From: Ectopseudomonas composti
GTDB taxonomy: Bacteria; Pseudomonadota; Gammaproteobacteria; Pseudomonadales; Pseudomonadaceae
Reading direction: 5' to 3'
Length of the DNA stretch: 25,742 nt
Assembly (NCBI GenBank): GCA_946886245.1
Contig: CAMPIF010000007.1
Location: 1 to 25,742 of the forward strand
This document shows positions 7,772 to 16,566 of the stretch, in pieces; position 1 is the stretch's first letter; the number at the start of each line of letters is the position of its first letter. The position numbers and the translations under genes were made by a program. The notes under the pieces were generated by a model. It saw only the letters and a list, made by a program, of their open reading frames with translations, had not been told where the DNA came from and did not search any database.

Positions 7772-9166
7772 ATGTACGAAGCCCCCCGCAACAGCACACC
7801 TCAGATCGTCGAGATGCAGGTCATCCCGGTGGCCGGCCATGACAGCATGCTGCTCAACCTGTGCGGCGCTCACGCCCCCTACTTCACCCGCAATCTGGTG
7901 CTGCTCACGGACAATGCCGGACGCATCGGCTGCGGCGAGGTCCCCGGTGGCGAAGGCATCCGTCAGGCACTGGAACGCTGCCGCGAACTGGTGATCGGGC
8001 AACCGGTCGGTCGTTACAATCGTATTCTCAACCGTCTGCGCCAGGCCATCGCCGGGCCGGCCAAAGGGCCACAGACCACCCAGCATCAGGTCACATCCGA
8101 ATCCGAGGCGCGCGTGCTCAAGCAGCCGCACGAGATCAACCTGCGCCTGGACAACGTGATCACCGCAGTGGAAGCCGCCCTGCTCGACCTGCTCGGCCAG
8201 CATCTGGACGTGCCGGCCTGCGAACTGCTTGGCAGCGGCCAGCAACGCGACCATGTGCCGATGCTCGCCTACCTCTTCTATATCGGTGAACGTCAGCGCA
8301 GCGACCTGCCCTACCTCGCCGGGCAAGGTGCGCACGACGACTGGTATCACCTGCGCCATCAGGCTGCGATGACACCGCAAGCCATCGCCCGCCTGGCCGA
8401 AGCCGCCCATGCGCGCTACGGCTTCAACGATTTCAAGCTCAAGGGCGGCGTGATGCGTGGCGCCGAGGAGATGGACGCCATCCGCGCGATCAAGGCGCGC
8501 TTCCCTGATGCCCGCGTCACCCTCGACCCCAACGGCGCCTGGTCGCTGGATGAAGCCATCGCCCTGTGCCAGGGCCAGAACCATGTGCTGGCTTACGCCG
8601 AAGACCCTTGCGGCCCGGAGAACGGCTATTCCGGCCGCGAGGTGATGGCCGAGTTCAAGCGTGCCACCGGCATTCCTACCGCCACCAACATGGTCGCCAC
8701 CGACTGGCGGCAAATGGGCCACTCGCTGCGCCTCGAGGCAGTGGACATTCCGCTGGCCGACCCGCACTTCTGGACCATGCAGGGCGCCGTGCGCCTCGGT
8801 CAGGTGTGTGAGGAATTCGGCCTGACCTGGGGCTCGCACTCCAACAACCATTTCGACATTTCCCTGGCCATGTTCACCCATGCCGCCGCAGCCGTGCCGG
8901 GCCGCGTCACCGCCATCGACACGCACTGGATCTGGCAGGAAGGCGAAGAGCGCCTGACCCGCGAACCGCTGCAGATCATCGGTGGCCAGGTGGAGGTTCC
9001 CAACAAGCCCGGTCTCGGCATCGAACCGGACATGGAGCGGATCATGGCCGCTCACGAGCTTTACAAGAAGGTGGCCAACGGCGCGCGTGACGACGCCATG
9101 GCCATGCAGTACCTGGTTCCGGGTTGGCAGTACGACCCGAAACGTCCCAGCCTCGGCCGCGACTGA
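7772..9166 (+). CDS. Glucarate dehydratase paralogue, GudD/GudX type (copy 2)
   Basis: A 464-residue enolase-superfamily protein about 15 residues longer than copy 1. The residues needed for catalysis are kept: Lys222 and Lys224 (FKLKGG), Asp252, Glu277, Asn306 and His357 (GSHSNNHFD). It differs from classical GudD in the capping domain: where copy 1 has [14 protein letters not shown], copy 2 has a longer polar stretch (residues about 93-125). Its N-terminus ([19 protein letters not shown]) and YLFYIG segment recall E. coli GudX. It probably dehydrates glucarate, idarate or another aldarate. The ATG at 7772 follows a GGAG 11 bases away, which is rather far; an in-frame TTG at 7673 is a poorer choice. 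It is the first gene of an operon with tctC, 35 bases downstream. Confidence 0.9.
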   Translation: MYEAPRNSTPQIVEMQVIPVAGHDSMLLNLCGAHAPYFTRNLVLLTDNAGRIGCGEVPGGEGIRQALERCRELVIGQPVGRYNRILNRLRQAIAGPAKGPQTTQHQVTSESEARVLKQPHEINLRLDNVITAVEAALLDLLGQHLDVPACELLGSGQQRDHVPMLAYLFYIGERQRSDLPYLAGQGAHDDWYHLRHQAAMTPQAIARLAEAAHARYGFNDFKLKGGVMRGAEEMDAIRAIKARFPDARVTLDPNGAWSLDEAIALCQGQNHVLAYAEDPCGPENGYSGREVMAEFKRATGIPTATNMVATDWRQMGHSLRLEAVDIPLADPHFWTMQGAVRLGQVCEEFGLTWGSHSNNHFDISLAMFTHAAAAVPGRVTAIDTHWIWQEGEERLTREPLQIIGGQVEVPNKPGLGIEPDMERIMAAHELYKKVANGARDDAMAMQYLVPGWQYDPKRPSLGRD

Positions 9167-9201
9167 CTCGCGCGGCTTTCATCCCAAACCGGAGTATTCC
9201 A

Positions 9202-10179
9202 ATGAAAAAAACATTCCGCGCTTCTCTCCTTTCTGCCCTGGTCGGTGTCGGCGCCCTGGCCACTCATTCCACCACCTTCGCCGATGAAGTGAACTGGCCG
9301 ACTCGTCCCGTCCAGGTGGTGGTGATCGCCAACCCAGGTGGTGACACCGACTTCAACGCCCGCATGATGGCCAAGTACTTCAACGAGATCACCGGCAAGA
9401 CCATGGTCGTGACCAACGTCGCCGGTGGCGGTGGCACCCTGGCGGCCGAACAGGTCAAGGGCGCTGCGGCGGATGGCAATACCATCCTCTTCACCCACCC
9501 GGGCCAGTTGATCGTCAACGAAGTCGCCGGCCTGACCGAAGACAGCTACGAAGTCTTCGACGTAGCCTGCATCGCCGGCGTCGACAAGAGCACCGTGTTC
9601 GTCGCCTCCAAGCAGGCCGGCGTGACCAGCATGCAGGACCTGGTGGACAAATCGAAAGCCAACCCGGGCAGCATCACCTATGGCACCGAGATGGGCAGCT
9701 TCTCCCACCTGCAGGGCCTGATGCTGGAGAAACTCACCGGCGCCAAACTGAAGATGGTCGACGGCGGCACCGTGTCCGACCGTGTGGTCGGCATGCTCGG
9801 CGGTCGCCTGGACATGGGCGCCATCACCTATGGCTCCGTACAGGACTACGTGCAGGGCGGGCAGATGGTCGCACTGGGCCAGCCCAACGAGCAGCGCAAC
9901 GCCATGCTCGGCGAGGTTCCGACCCTCAAGGAGCAAGGCCTCGACATCACCATGGACAAGCCCTACGTCGTAGCCTTCCCGAAAGGCACCGACCCGGCGA
10001 TCGTGAAGAAGATGTCTGACATCATGAAGCAGATCACCGAGCAACCTGGGTACGCCGAAGACCTGAAGAAGTTCAAGCAACCGGTCGCGTTCTACGGCAC
10101 CGAAGAGGCCAAGCAGATTCTGGCCAAGACCCGCGAAGACTTCATGCAGTTCAAGGATGAACTGCGCAAGGCCAAGTAA
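9202..10179 (+). CDS. tctC: Tripartite tricarboxylate transporter, periplasmic binding protein TctC
   Basis: A 325-residue extracytoplasmic solute receptor of the Bug/TctC family. It opens with a Sec signal peptide: MKKTFR, then a hydrophobic stretch to about residue 20 and a likely cleavage near Thr-Thr-Phe-Ala (about residue 26). The mature protein shows the family start WPTRPVQVVV, then NPGGDTD and the VVTNVAGGGG loop around residues 73-82, where Bug proteins hold a carboxylate group of the ligand. Lying directly behind a glucarate dehydratase-like gene, its ligand is most likely an aldarate rather than citrate. The ATG has a GGAG 8 bases upstream. A very stable stem-loop follows the stop, which may raise the level of this mRNA part above tctBA. 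Confidence 0.93.
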   Translation: MKKTFRASLLSALVGVGALATHSTTFADEVNWPTRPVQVVVIANPGGDTDFNARMMAKYFNEITGKTMVVTNVAGGGGTLAAEQVKGAAADGNTILFTHPGQLIVNEVAGLTEDSYEVFDVACIAGVDKSTVFVASKQAGVTSMQDLVDKSKANPGSITYGTEMGSFSHLQGLMLEKLTGAKLKMVDGGTVSDRVVGMLGGRLDMGAITYGSVQDYVQGGQMVALGQPNEQRNAMLGEVPTLKEQGLDITMDKPYVVAFPKGTDPAIVKKMSDIMKQITEQPGYAEDLKKFKQPVAFYGTEEAKQILAKTREDFMQFKDELRKAK

Positions 10180-10187
10180 GCCATAAC

Positions 10188-10222
10188 GCAGCCCCGGCCC
10201 GATCGATTCGGGCCGGGGCTGC
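10188..10222 (+). other. Strong intercistronic stem-loop between tctC and tctB
   Basis: GCAGCCCCGGCCCGA (10188-10202) pairs with TCGGGCCGGGGCTGC (10208-10222) in 15 perfect pairs around the five-base loop TCGAT. There is no T run after it, so full termination is unlikely. Such structures after binding-protein genes commonly protect the upstream message from 3' exonucleases, giving more receptor than membrane subunit. Confidence 0.75.
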
Positions 10223-10245
10223 GCCTCAGAACATCGAGGTACATG

Positions 10246-10752
10246 ATGAACACCCTCAACAAGAAAGAACTGATCATCGGCATTGCCATGCTCGGCGCCA
10301 GCCTTGCCTACCTGGTCATGGCGCAACAGTTGCCTGGACATGACGGTGTCGATGCGGCCACTGTGCCCAAGCTGCTGGCCGGATTCCTGTCTCTGCTTGG
10401 CGTGATGCAACTGATCAGCGCCTTTGCCAAACCCAAGGTTGCCGCCGAACCCGCAAGCCCGGCGCCGGTAGAAGCTGACGAGCAACCGGCTGAAGTCATA
10501 GAACCCAAGACCGTCTTCAAGACCCTCGGCCTGATCCTCGGCTACATGGCCCTGCTCGGCCCTGTGGGCTTCCCGATCATGACCGTGGTTTACCTCTATC
10601 TGCAGTTCCTCGTGCTGACGCCGGCAAACCAGAAAGCCAGACACCTGACCTATCTGCTGATTGCCGTTGCCTGCTCTGCGATCATCTTCCTGCTGTTCCG
10701 CGAGGCCTTCGATCTGTTGCTGCCCGCTGGCCTGCTGAACAACTTCATCTGA
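10246..10752 (+). CDS. tctB: Tripartite tricarboxylate transporter, small membrane subunit TctB
   Basis: A 168-residue membrane protein with four hydrophobic segments (about residues 9-28, 40-58, 90-115 and 133-160). An Ala/Pro/Glu-rich cytoplasmic or periplasmic loop lies in the middle (residues about 62-85). This is the layout of the TctB family, the small subunit of the secondary tripartite tricarboxylate transporters. Two ATGs stand at 10243 and 10246. The second is preferred because the GAGG element lies 6 bases before it and only 3 before the first. tctA begins 9 bases after its stop. Confidence 0.9.
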   Translation: MNTLNKKELIIGIAMLGASLAYLVMAQQLPGHDGVDAATVPKLLAGFLSLLGVMQLISAFAKPKVAAEPASPAPVEADEQPAEVIEPKTVFKTLGLILGYMALLGPVGFPIMTVVYLYLQFLVLTPANQKARHLTYLLIAVACSAIIFLLFREAFDLLLPAGLLNNFI

Positions 10753-10761
10753 GGATCGACC

Positions 10762-12282
10762 ATGCTCGAATTACTGCAGCAAGGCTTCGGTGCCGTTTTT
10801 TCACTCAACATCATGATGCTGATGGCCGTCGGCGTGGCCATGGGCATCGTCTTCGGCGCGGTACCCGGCCTGTCCGCGACCATGGCGGTAGCACTGTGCC
10901 TGCCGCTGACCTTCACCATGGGCCCACAGGCTGGTCTTTCCCTGCTGGTCGCGCTGTTCATCGGTGCCACCTCGGGCGGGCTGATTTCGGCGATTCTGCT
11001 GAAGATTCCAGGAACGCCGTCATCGATCGCCACCGTGTTCGACGGCGGCCCGCTGATGGAACAGGGCCACGGCGTCAAGGCGCTGGGCGTCGGCATCGTG
11101 TTTTCCTTCCTCGGCACCATCTTCAGCATCGTCGCACTGATGTTCATCGCCCCGCAGTTGGCCAAGGTGGCCCTGAGCTTCGGCCCGCATGAATACTTCG
11201 CCATTGCGGTGTTCTCCCTGACCCTGATTGCCACTCTCTCCGCCGGCTCCATGGTCAAGGGCCTGTTTGCCGGTGCCCTGGGTATCGCCGTGTCCACCGT
11301 GGGCATCGCGCCGGTAGAAGCCGTGCGCCGCTTCACCTTCGGTGTCAGCGAGCTCAACGGCGGCTTCTCGATGCTGACAGTGATGATCGGCATGTTCGCC
11401 GTGGCCGAGATCATCAAGCTCGCCGAAAGCGGCCGTCATGCCGTGCAAGGCAAGGCCAGGTCGGTGAGCATGAAGAACATCAAGGGCTTCGGCTTCTCGC
11501 TCAAGGAGTTCCGCGAGCAACTGCCCAACGCCGGCCGCTCCGGCCTGATCGGCCTGGGCATCGGCATTCTGCCGGGCATCGGCGCCGGGACCTCGAACCT
11601 GGTGTCCTACATCATCGCCAAGAAACGCGCGAAAGACGGTCACACCTACGGCAAGGGCAATATCGGCGGCGTGGTCGCCAGTGAAACGGCCAACAATGCC
11701 GGTATCGGTGGTGCCATGATGCCGCTGATGACCCTGGGCATTCCCGGCGACACCGTCACCGCGATCATGCTCGGCGGCTTCCTGATCCACGGCATCCAAC
11801 CGGGCCCGCTACTGTTCATCAGCCAGGGCCCGCTGGTGTACACCATCTTCGCCGCGCTGATCGTCGCCACCTGCATGATGCTGTTCATGGAGTTCTACGG
11901 CCTGCGCCTGTTCATCAAGCTGCTCGACGTGCCCAAGCACATTCTGCTGCCGATCATTCTGGTGCTCTGCGTGGTCGGTGCCTTCGGCCTGTCCAGCCGC
12001 CTGTTCGACGTCTGGTCGATCCTGCTGTTCGGTCTGCTCGGCTATGCCTTCGTCAAGGCCGGGATGCCAGCGGCGCCGTTCATCATCGGTTTCATCCTCG
12101 GACCGATGGCGGAAACCAACCTGCGCCGTGGTCTGATGCTGTCGGATGGCAGCTTCGCCGAGTTCTTCACCAATCCGATCGCCGGTACCTTCCTCGGCCT
12201 GGCCCTGGCGTTCGTACTCTGGCAGGTGTTCAGCGCGCTGCGTCCCAAACCCAGCGCGATCAACGAGATCCTGCGCACCTGA
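10762..12282 (+). CDS. tctA: Tripartite tricarboxylate transporter, large membrane subunit TctA
   Basis: A 506-residue inner-membrane protein with about 11-12 hydrophobic helices, the normal TctA size. The family-specific segments FGAVPGLSATMAVAL (residues 31-45), LLKIPGTPSSIATVFDG and its second-half counterpart GILPGIGAGTSN are visible, as is LGIPGDTVTAIMLGG; the repeated PG motifs form the two-fold translocation core. It transports the solute delivered by TctC using an ion gradient. The ATG has a GAGGA 7 bases before it, and the gene is spaced 9 bases from tctB. A terminator-like hairpin follows the stop. The context argues for glucarate, galactarate or another aldarate as the substrate. 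Confidence 0.95.
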   Translation: MLELLQQGFGAVFSLNIMMLMAVGVAMGIVFGAVPGLSATMAVALCLPLTFTMGPQAGLSLLVALFIGATSGGLISAILLKIPGTPSSIATVFDGGPLMEQGHGVKALGVGIVFSFLGTIFSIVALMFIAPQLAKVALSFGPHEYFAIAVFSLTLIATLSAGSMVKGLFAGALGIAVSTVGIAPVEAVRRFTFGVSELNGGFSMLTVMIGMFAVAEIIKLAESGRHAVQGKARSVSMKNIKGFGFSLKEFREQLPNAGRSGLIGLGIGILPGIGAGTSNLVSYIIAKKRAKDGHTYGKGNIGGVVASETANNAGIGGAMMPLMTLGIPGDTVTAIMLGGFLIHGIQPGPLLFISQGPLVYTIFAALIVATCMMLFMEFYGLRLFIKLLDVPKHILLPIILVLCVVGAFGLSSRLFDVWSILLFGLLGYAFVKAGMPAAPFIIGFILGPMAETNLRRGLMLSDGSFAEFFTNPIAGTFLGLALAFVLWQVFSALRPKPSAINEILRT

Positions 12283-12296
12283 TACCCAGCACCTTG

Positions 12297-12320
12297 CCGC
12301 CCCCTCTGCTCAGGGGGCGG
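12297..12320 (+). terminator. Terminator-like hairpin after tctA
   Basis: CCGCCCCCT (12297-12305) pairs perfectly with AGGGGGCGG (12312-12320) around the six-base loop CTGCTC. It is followed by TGCATTTCTG, a short T-rich tail. It begins 15 bases after the tctA stop and probably ends the gudD copy 2 - tctCBA transcript. Confidence 0.65.
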
Positions 12321-12416
12321 TGCATTTCTGACTCCCGCCTCTTTCGCCTCCAGCCCTCTGCAACGCCGCTGCAGCGGCTCGAGCAAGATAATGGACGCGC
12401 CCATTGATCCAGGTCT

Positions 12417-12437
12417 AATCTAATCAGCCACTAGATT
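12417..12437. promoter_or_regulatory. Dyad upstream of the LysR-type regulator
   Basis: AATCTA (12417-12422) and TAGATT (12432-12437) form a perfect inverted repeat around a 9-base centre, 19 bases before the regulator's ATG. The half-sites contain the T and A positions expected of LysR-type binding sites, and these regulators often bind next to their own gene. This is a candidate autoregulatory site, based on symmetry and position only. Confidence 0.35.
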
Positions 12438-12455
12438 GATACCCGGAATGAATCA

Positions 12456-13361
12456 ATGTTCGACCTGGCTCAACTGCGCTGTTTCACCACCCTGGCCGCC
12501 GAGCTGAATTTCCGTCGCGCCGCCGAACGTCTGAACATGACCCAGCCGCCGCTAAGCCGGCAGATCCAGTTGCTCGAACATCAGTTGGGCGTGAGCCTGT
12601 TCACCCGCAGCACCCGCTCGGTTGCCTTGACGGCGGCTGGCCGTGCCTTCTTCGGCGAAGCCCAGGCGCTGCTCGATCAGGCCCACCGCGCCGCGCAGAG
12701 CGCCCGGCTGGCGGCCATCGGCGAAAGTGGTGCGCTCAATATCAGCTTCGTCGCCAGCGCGGTGTATGACGTGTTGCCACGCGCGATAACCGCAGCCAAA
12801 CGTGAGCGCCCTGGTGTGGATATCGCCTTGCTGGAAATGAGCACCTTCGAGCAGGTGCAGGCGCTGCGCGCCAGGCGCGTGGACCTGGCCATCGTGCGTG
12901 CGCCCTTGCAGCAACCCGGGCTGATCAGCGAATGCCTGCTGCGCGAACCCTTCGTGCTGGCCGCGCCCACCGGACATCCGCTGGCGCAACACGCAAGGCC
13001 GACTCTGGATATGCTCCATGGTCAGCCCTTCATTCTTTACGCGCATACCGCCTGGCAGCCCTTCAACGAACTGCACACCGGCCTGTTTCGCGCAAGCGGC
13101 ATCCAGCCTGAATTCGTTCAGGCGCTGGGCTCGACCCTGACCATCCTGTCGCTGGTCAATGCCGGCATGGGGCTGGCACTGGTGCCACGCAGCGCCAGTG
13201 CCATCCGCTTCGAGCAGGTGCGTTTCCGCGACCTGCCGCTACCGCCAGGCGTATGCGGGGAGTTGCATCTGGTATGGCGCGACGACAACGACAACCCTGC
13301 CTTGCCGTCGATGATCGCCGCCGTGCGCCAGGCCGCTCGCGACATCTATCCGCCGCACTGA
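12456..13361 (+). CDS. LysR-type transcriptional regulator
   Basis: A 301-residue LysR family protein. The N-terminal winged helix-turn-helix covers about residues 1-60, with the recognition region FRRAAERLNMTQPPLSRQIQLLE and the wing LFTRSTRSVALT. The C-terminal effector domain (about 90-295) has the periplasmic-binding-protein fold, with segments VDLAIVR and LVNAGMGLALVPRSA typical of the family. The effector is unknown. It lies after the tct operon and tail to tail with the talarate/galactarate dehydratase gene, with only 3 bases between stops, so it is a reasonable candidate aldarate sensor. It is not divergent from any target gene, so the link is inference. The ATG has a weak GGAA site upstream. 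Confidence 0.92.
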   Translation: MFDLAQLRCFTTLAAELNFRRAAERLNMTQPPLSRQIQLLEHQLGVSLFTRSTRSVALTAAGRAFFGEAQALLDQAHRAAQSARLAAIGESGALNISFVASAVYDVLPRAITAAKRERPGVDIALLEMSTFEQVQALRARRVDLAIVRAPLQQPGLISECLLREPFVLAAPTGHPLAQHARPTLDMLHGQPFILYAHTAWQPFNELHTGLFRASGIQPEFVQALGSTLTILSLVNAGMGLALVPRSASAIRFEQVRFRDLPLPPGVCGELHLVWRDDNDNPALPSMIAAVRQAARDIYPPH

Positions 13362-13364
13362 GGT

Positions 13365-14519
13365 TCAAGCGCGTTTGCCGACTTGCGCCTGTTGCACCGT
13401 CCAGCCGGCAACCTGCTCGCTCAGGCTCAGGCCCAGGCCTGGACGAGTCGGCACCCACATGCGCCCGTCGCGAATGTCCAGACGCTCGTTGAACAGCGGC
13501 TCCAACCACTCGAAATGCTCGACCCAGGGCTCGCGCGTGTGGCTCGCGGCCAGGTGCACGTGCAGTTCCATGGCGAAGTGCGGTGCCAGGGTCATGCCGG
13601 CCTGCTCGGCGAGCGTCTGCACCCGCAGGTAGGGCGTGATACCGCCGACACGCGGCGCATCGGGCATGAGGAAGTCGGCGCCGCGCTGGCGAATGAACTC
13701 CCAGTGCTCGGCCGGACTGGTGAGCATCTCACCGGTGGCGATCGGCGTATCGAACAGGCGCACCAGCTCGGCATGGCCTTCGGCGTCGTAGCAGTCCAGC
13801 GGCTCCTCGATCCAGATCAGGTCGAAGGGTTCCAGGCGTCGGCACATGCGCCGCGCGGTCGGGCGGTCCCATTGCTGGTTGGCGTCGACCATCAGCGGAA
13901 AGCTTTCACCCAGGTGCTCGCGCACCGTGCTGACGCGGTGGATATCCAGCGCCCAGTCGGGCTGGCCGACCTTGAGCTTGATACCGCCAATGCCCTTCTC
14001 GCGGGAAATGTCGGTGTTCTTCAGCAACTGATCGAGCGGCGTATGCAGAAAGCCGCCGGAGGTGTTGTAGCAGCGCACCGAATCGCGATGGCTACCGAGC
14101 AGGCGGGCCAGCGACAGGCCGGCGCGGCGCGCCTTGAGATCCCACAAGGCAACGTCAAAGGCACCGATGGCCTGGGTGGCCAGGCCGCTGCGACCGACCG
14201 AAGCGCCAGCCCAGCACAGCTTGTCCCAGAGTTTGGCGATATCGCTGGGGTTCTCGCCAATCAGATTGGGCGCCACCTCCTGTGCGTGGGCGAACTGGCC
14301 GGGGCCACCGGCGCGCTTGGAATAGCTGAAGCCCAGGCCACGGTGACCGTCGCGGGTTTCGATCTCGGCAATCAGGATGGCGATCTCGCTCATCGGCTTC
14401 TGCCGTCCGGTCAGCACCTTGGCATCGCTGATCGGGTTGGCCAGCGGCAGCGCTACCGAGCGCAGGCTGAGCCAGGTGATACGGTCGTCGTCGGCGCGTG
14501 GGGCGGCGTTATCGGTCAT
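13365..14519 (-). CDS. L-talarate/galactarate dehydratase (mandelate racemase/enolase family)
   Basis: A 384-residue enolase-superfamily enzyme close to the characterised Salmonella L-talarate/galactarate dehydratase (398 residues): SDAKVLTGRQKP, WAGASVGRSG, CYNTSGGFLHTPLDQ and GGIKLKVGQP are all shared. Catalytic residues are in place: the KxK motif Lys181/Lys183, metal ligands Asp212 (VDANQQW), Glu238 (WIEEPLD) and Glu264 (ATGEML), and Asp287/His314 (APHFAMELH) as the His-Asp dyad. It should make 5-dehydro-4-deoxy-D-glucarate from galactarate or L-talarate, and may epimerise the two. It reads toward the LysR gene and away from the chemoreceptor gene, with a perfect 16-base palindrome in its promoter region. 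The start at 14519 keeps the family N-terminus, though no strong ribosome site is evident. Confidence 0.92.
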   Translation of the reverse strand: MTDNAAPRADDDRITWLSLRSVALPLANPISDAKVLTGRQKPMSEIAILIAEIETRDGHRGLGFSYSKRAGGPGQFAHAQEVAPNLIGENPSDIAKLWDKLCWAGASVGRSGLATQAIGAFDVALWDLKARRAGLSLARLLGSHRDSVRCYNTSGGFLHTPLDQLLKNTDISREKGIGGIKLKVGQPDWALDIHRVSTVREHLGESFPLMVDANQQWDRPTARRMCRRLEPFDLIWIEEPLDCYDAEGHAELVRLFDTPIATGEMLTSPAEHWEFIRQRGADFLMPDAPRVGGITPYLRVQTLAEQAGMTLAPHFAMELHVHLAASHTREPWVEHFEWLEPLFNERLDIRDGRMWVPTRPGLGLSLSEQVAGWTVQQAQVGKRA

Positions 14520-14582
14520 GACATCTTCCTCGTGATGAAACTCGACGCCCCGATGGGCCGCCGAAAATGGACAACCCGAGTC

Positions 14583-14610
14583 AGATTAAGATGATTGCGC
14601 AATCATTCAA
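14583..14610 (-). promoter_or_regulatory. Promoter with embedded 16-base palindrome for the talarate dehydratase gene
   Basis: On the minus strand TTGAAT (14610-14605) and TAATCT (14588-14583), 16 bases apart, make a plausible -35/-10 pair. The spacer contains ATGATTGCGCAATCAT (14591-14606), a perfect palindrome that would place a regulator directly under RNA polymerase. The right half, GCGCAATCAT, recurs at 7436-7445 in the kdgD/gudD control region. Expression is therefore probably controlled by a dimeric repressor of unknown identity. Confidence 0.5.
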
Positions 14611-14660
14611 GCATCAGATCCCCCGCCAAGGCCTGGCCTGCTCATGGCCATTTGCCGGAC

Positions 14661-14708
14661 ACGTCTAGACGTTTCACAAATCTGCAACATTCAGCGTCTA
14701 CGCTGAAT
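14661..14708. promoter_or_regulatory. Two palindromes upstream of the chemoreceptor gene
   Basis: ACGTCTAGACGT (14661-14672) is a perfect 12-base palindrome. ATTCAGCG (14689-14696) pairs with CGCTGAAT (14701-14708) around TCTA. Both lie within 85 bases of the chemoreceptor ATG and could be operators or a leader hairpin. I found no convincing FliA-type promoter. Confidence 0.35.
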
Positions 14709-14744
14709 ATGTCCCGCTCCGCCTGACCTCCGAGGCATCCCATC

Positions 14745-16370
14745 ATGTTCCTGCAAAAATCCCTGCGCGCGCAGATTCTCGCCCTGCTCGGCGGCAGTCT
14801 GGCGCTGATCCTGATCACCGCACTGGCCTGCTTCAGCTTCCTCTCCAGCGGCATTCAGTCCTACCGTGGCCTGCTCGACGGACCGCTGGAATCATCGCGC
14901 CTGATCGACGCGGCCAACGTCGAATTCAAGATCCAGGTGCAGGAATGGAAGAACGTCCTGCTGCGCGGCCAGGACAGCGCCAACCTGCAACGCTACTGGA
15001 GCCAGTTCGAAGCGCAGGAGCGCAAGGTGCAGGACATCCTCGGCCAGTTGACCCAGGTCGCCGCTGCCGATCCGGCGCTGAAGACGCAGGTCGAGCGCCT
15101 GCGCAGCGAACATCAGGCGCTCGGCGGCAATTACCGCAAGGGCCGCGACGCCTTCGTCGCCGCCGGTGCCGATGCCCAGGCTGGCGATGCGGCGGTAAAA
15201 GGCATCGACCGCGCCGCCAGCGAACAGATGACCGCGCTGGTCGAGCAGTTGCGCCAGAACAGCCTGAGCCAGGCCGAGCAGATCAACGCCAGCGCCGCGC
15301 GCACCATTCTCAGCGGCACCCTCGTGATGCTGGCCGCAGCCATGGTCATCGCCGTATTCAGCCTGTGGCTGGTCAATCGCAACCTGATCATCCCCATCCG
15401 CCACCTGATCGGCCATGTCGATCAGCTCAGCCAAGGCCGCTTCGGCCAACGCGTGGAAAGCACCCGCAAGGATGAGCTTGGCCTGCTGGCGCGCGCCGCG
15501 AACACCCTGCGCGACTTTCTCGCCAGCACCAGCGAGCGCCTGCACCAGAGTACGCAGAACCTCGACAGCGCCAGCAGCGAGTTGAACGCCATCGCCTCAC
15601 GCATGACCGAGGGCGTCAGCGAGCAGTTCGAGCGGACCGATCAGGTCGCCACGGCCATGCACGAGATGTCCGCCACCGCCCAGGAAGTCGCGCGCCATGC
15701 CGCCGACGCCGCGCACGCGGCCAACGATGCCGACGATTCAGCCCGCCAGGGCAGCACGGTGATGCAATCGACCATCGCCACCATCACCGACATTCGCGGC
15801 GAGATCGCCAACACCGCCGAGGTGATCCGTCGCCTGGAAAGCGACAGCGGGCGCATCAGCAAGGTGCTGGAGGTGATCCGTGGCATCGCCGAACAAACCA
15901 ACCTGCTGGCCCTCAACGCCGCCATCGAGGCCGCGCGCGCCGGCGAACAGGGCCGAGGCTTCGCCGTGGTCGCCGACGAGGTACGCACCCTGGCCCAGCG
16001 CACCGCCGAGTCCACCGCCGAGATCAACCAGATCATCGATACCGTGCAGAGCGGTGCACTGAACGCCGTACGCGCCATCGAGAGCGGCCAGCAGCGCAGC
16101 GAACAGGGCGTGACCCAGGTCACCGAGGCCGGCGCCATGCTGCAGCGCATCACCGAGGCGGTGGAAGCCATCCGCGACATGAACCAGCAGATTGCCACTG
16201 CAGCCGAAGAGCAAACCTCGGTAGCCGAGGATATCTCGCGCAACCTCACCGAGCTGACCGCTATCGCCAGCGCCAACCAGGACAACGTCGAGCGCACGCA
16301 GATGGCCAGCCGCAACCTGCACGACATGTCCGGGCAACTGGGCGAAGTGACTCGCCGCCTGGGCTCCTGA
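14745..16370 (+). CDS. Methyl-accepting chemotaxis protein
   Basis: A 541-residue transmembrane chemoreceptor. A first membrane helix (about residues 10-32) is followed by a helical periplasmic sensor (about 33-186) of four-helix-bundle type, starting [22 protein letters not shown] second membrane helix lies near 187-209, then a HAMP domain (about 210-262) and a cytoplasmic signalling domain. The hairpin tip that contacts CheA/CheW is conserved around residues 375-410 ([20 protein letters not shown]). There is no C-terminal CheR-binding pentapeptide; the protein ends RRLGS. The ligand cannot be read from sequence, but a chemoreceptor next to aldarate genes may detect an aldarate. The ATG follows GAGG by 10 bases. 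Codon use matches its neighbours. Confidence 0.93.
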   Translation: MFLQKSLRAQILALLGGSLALILITALACFSFLSSGIQSYRGLLDGPLESSRLIDAANVEFKIQVQEWKNVLLRGQDSANLQRYWSQFEAQERKVQDILGQLTQVAAADPALKTQVERLRSEHQALGGNYRKGRDAFVAAGADAQAGDAAVKGIDRAASEQMTALVEQLRQNSLSQAEQINASAARTILSGTLVMLAAAMVIAVFSLWLVNRNLIIPIRHLIGHVDQLSQGRFGQRVESTRKDELGLLARAANTLRDFLASTSERLHQSTQNLDSASSELNAIASRMTEGVSEQFERTDQVATAMHEMSATAQEVARHAADAAHAANDADDSARQGSTVMQSTIATITDIRGEIANTAEVIRRLESDSGRISKVLEVIRGIAEQTNLLALNAAIEAARAGEQGRGFAVVADEVRTLAQRTAESTAEINQIIDTVQSGALNAVRAIESGQQRSEQGVTQVTEAGAMLQRITEAVEAIRDMNQQIATAAEEQTSVAEDISRNLTELTAIASANQDNVERTQMASRNLHDMSGQLGEVTRRLGS

Positions 16371-16566
16371 ACCGACCTGCGGACCGGCACAGGCACAGGA
16401 ACGCAGCGCGCGGCTCGCTCCTGAATCGTCTGAAGCCTGGACGCCGTGGCGTAGGCGCCGGCCCTCCAGCTCGCTTGCGGGGGCCGGTACGCAGGGCGGA
16501 CCAGCCACCGGCATGTCCGCCTCACCCACTGAAAACAGGCAAACGACAAAAGGTCGCAATTAACCC

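Noticed and set aside
9061..10644. Minus-strand open frame of 527 codons
   Set aside because: Antisense to tctC and tctB, both certain genes with good spacing; no ribosome site and no recognisable motif.
16458..16487. CCGGCCC/GGGCCGG hairpin as a terminator of the chemoreceptor gene
   Set aside because: Seven pairs with a large loop, no T run, and almost 90 bases after the stop; too weak to list as a feature.
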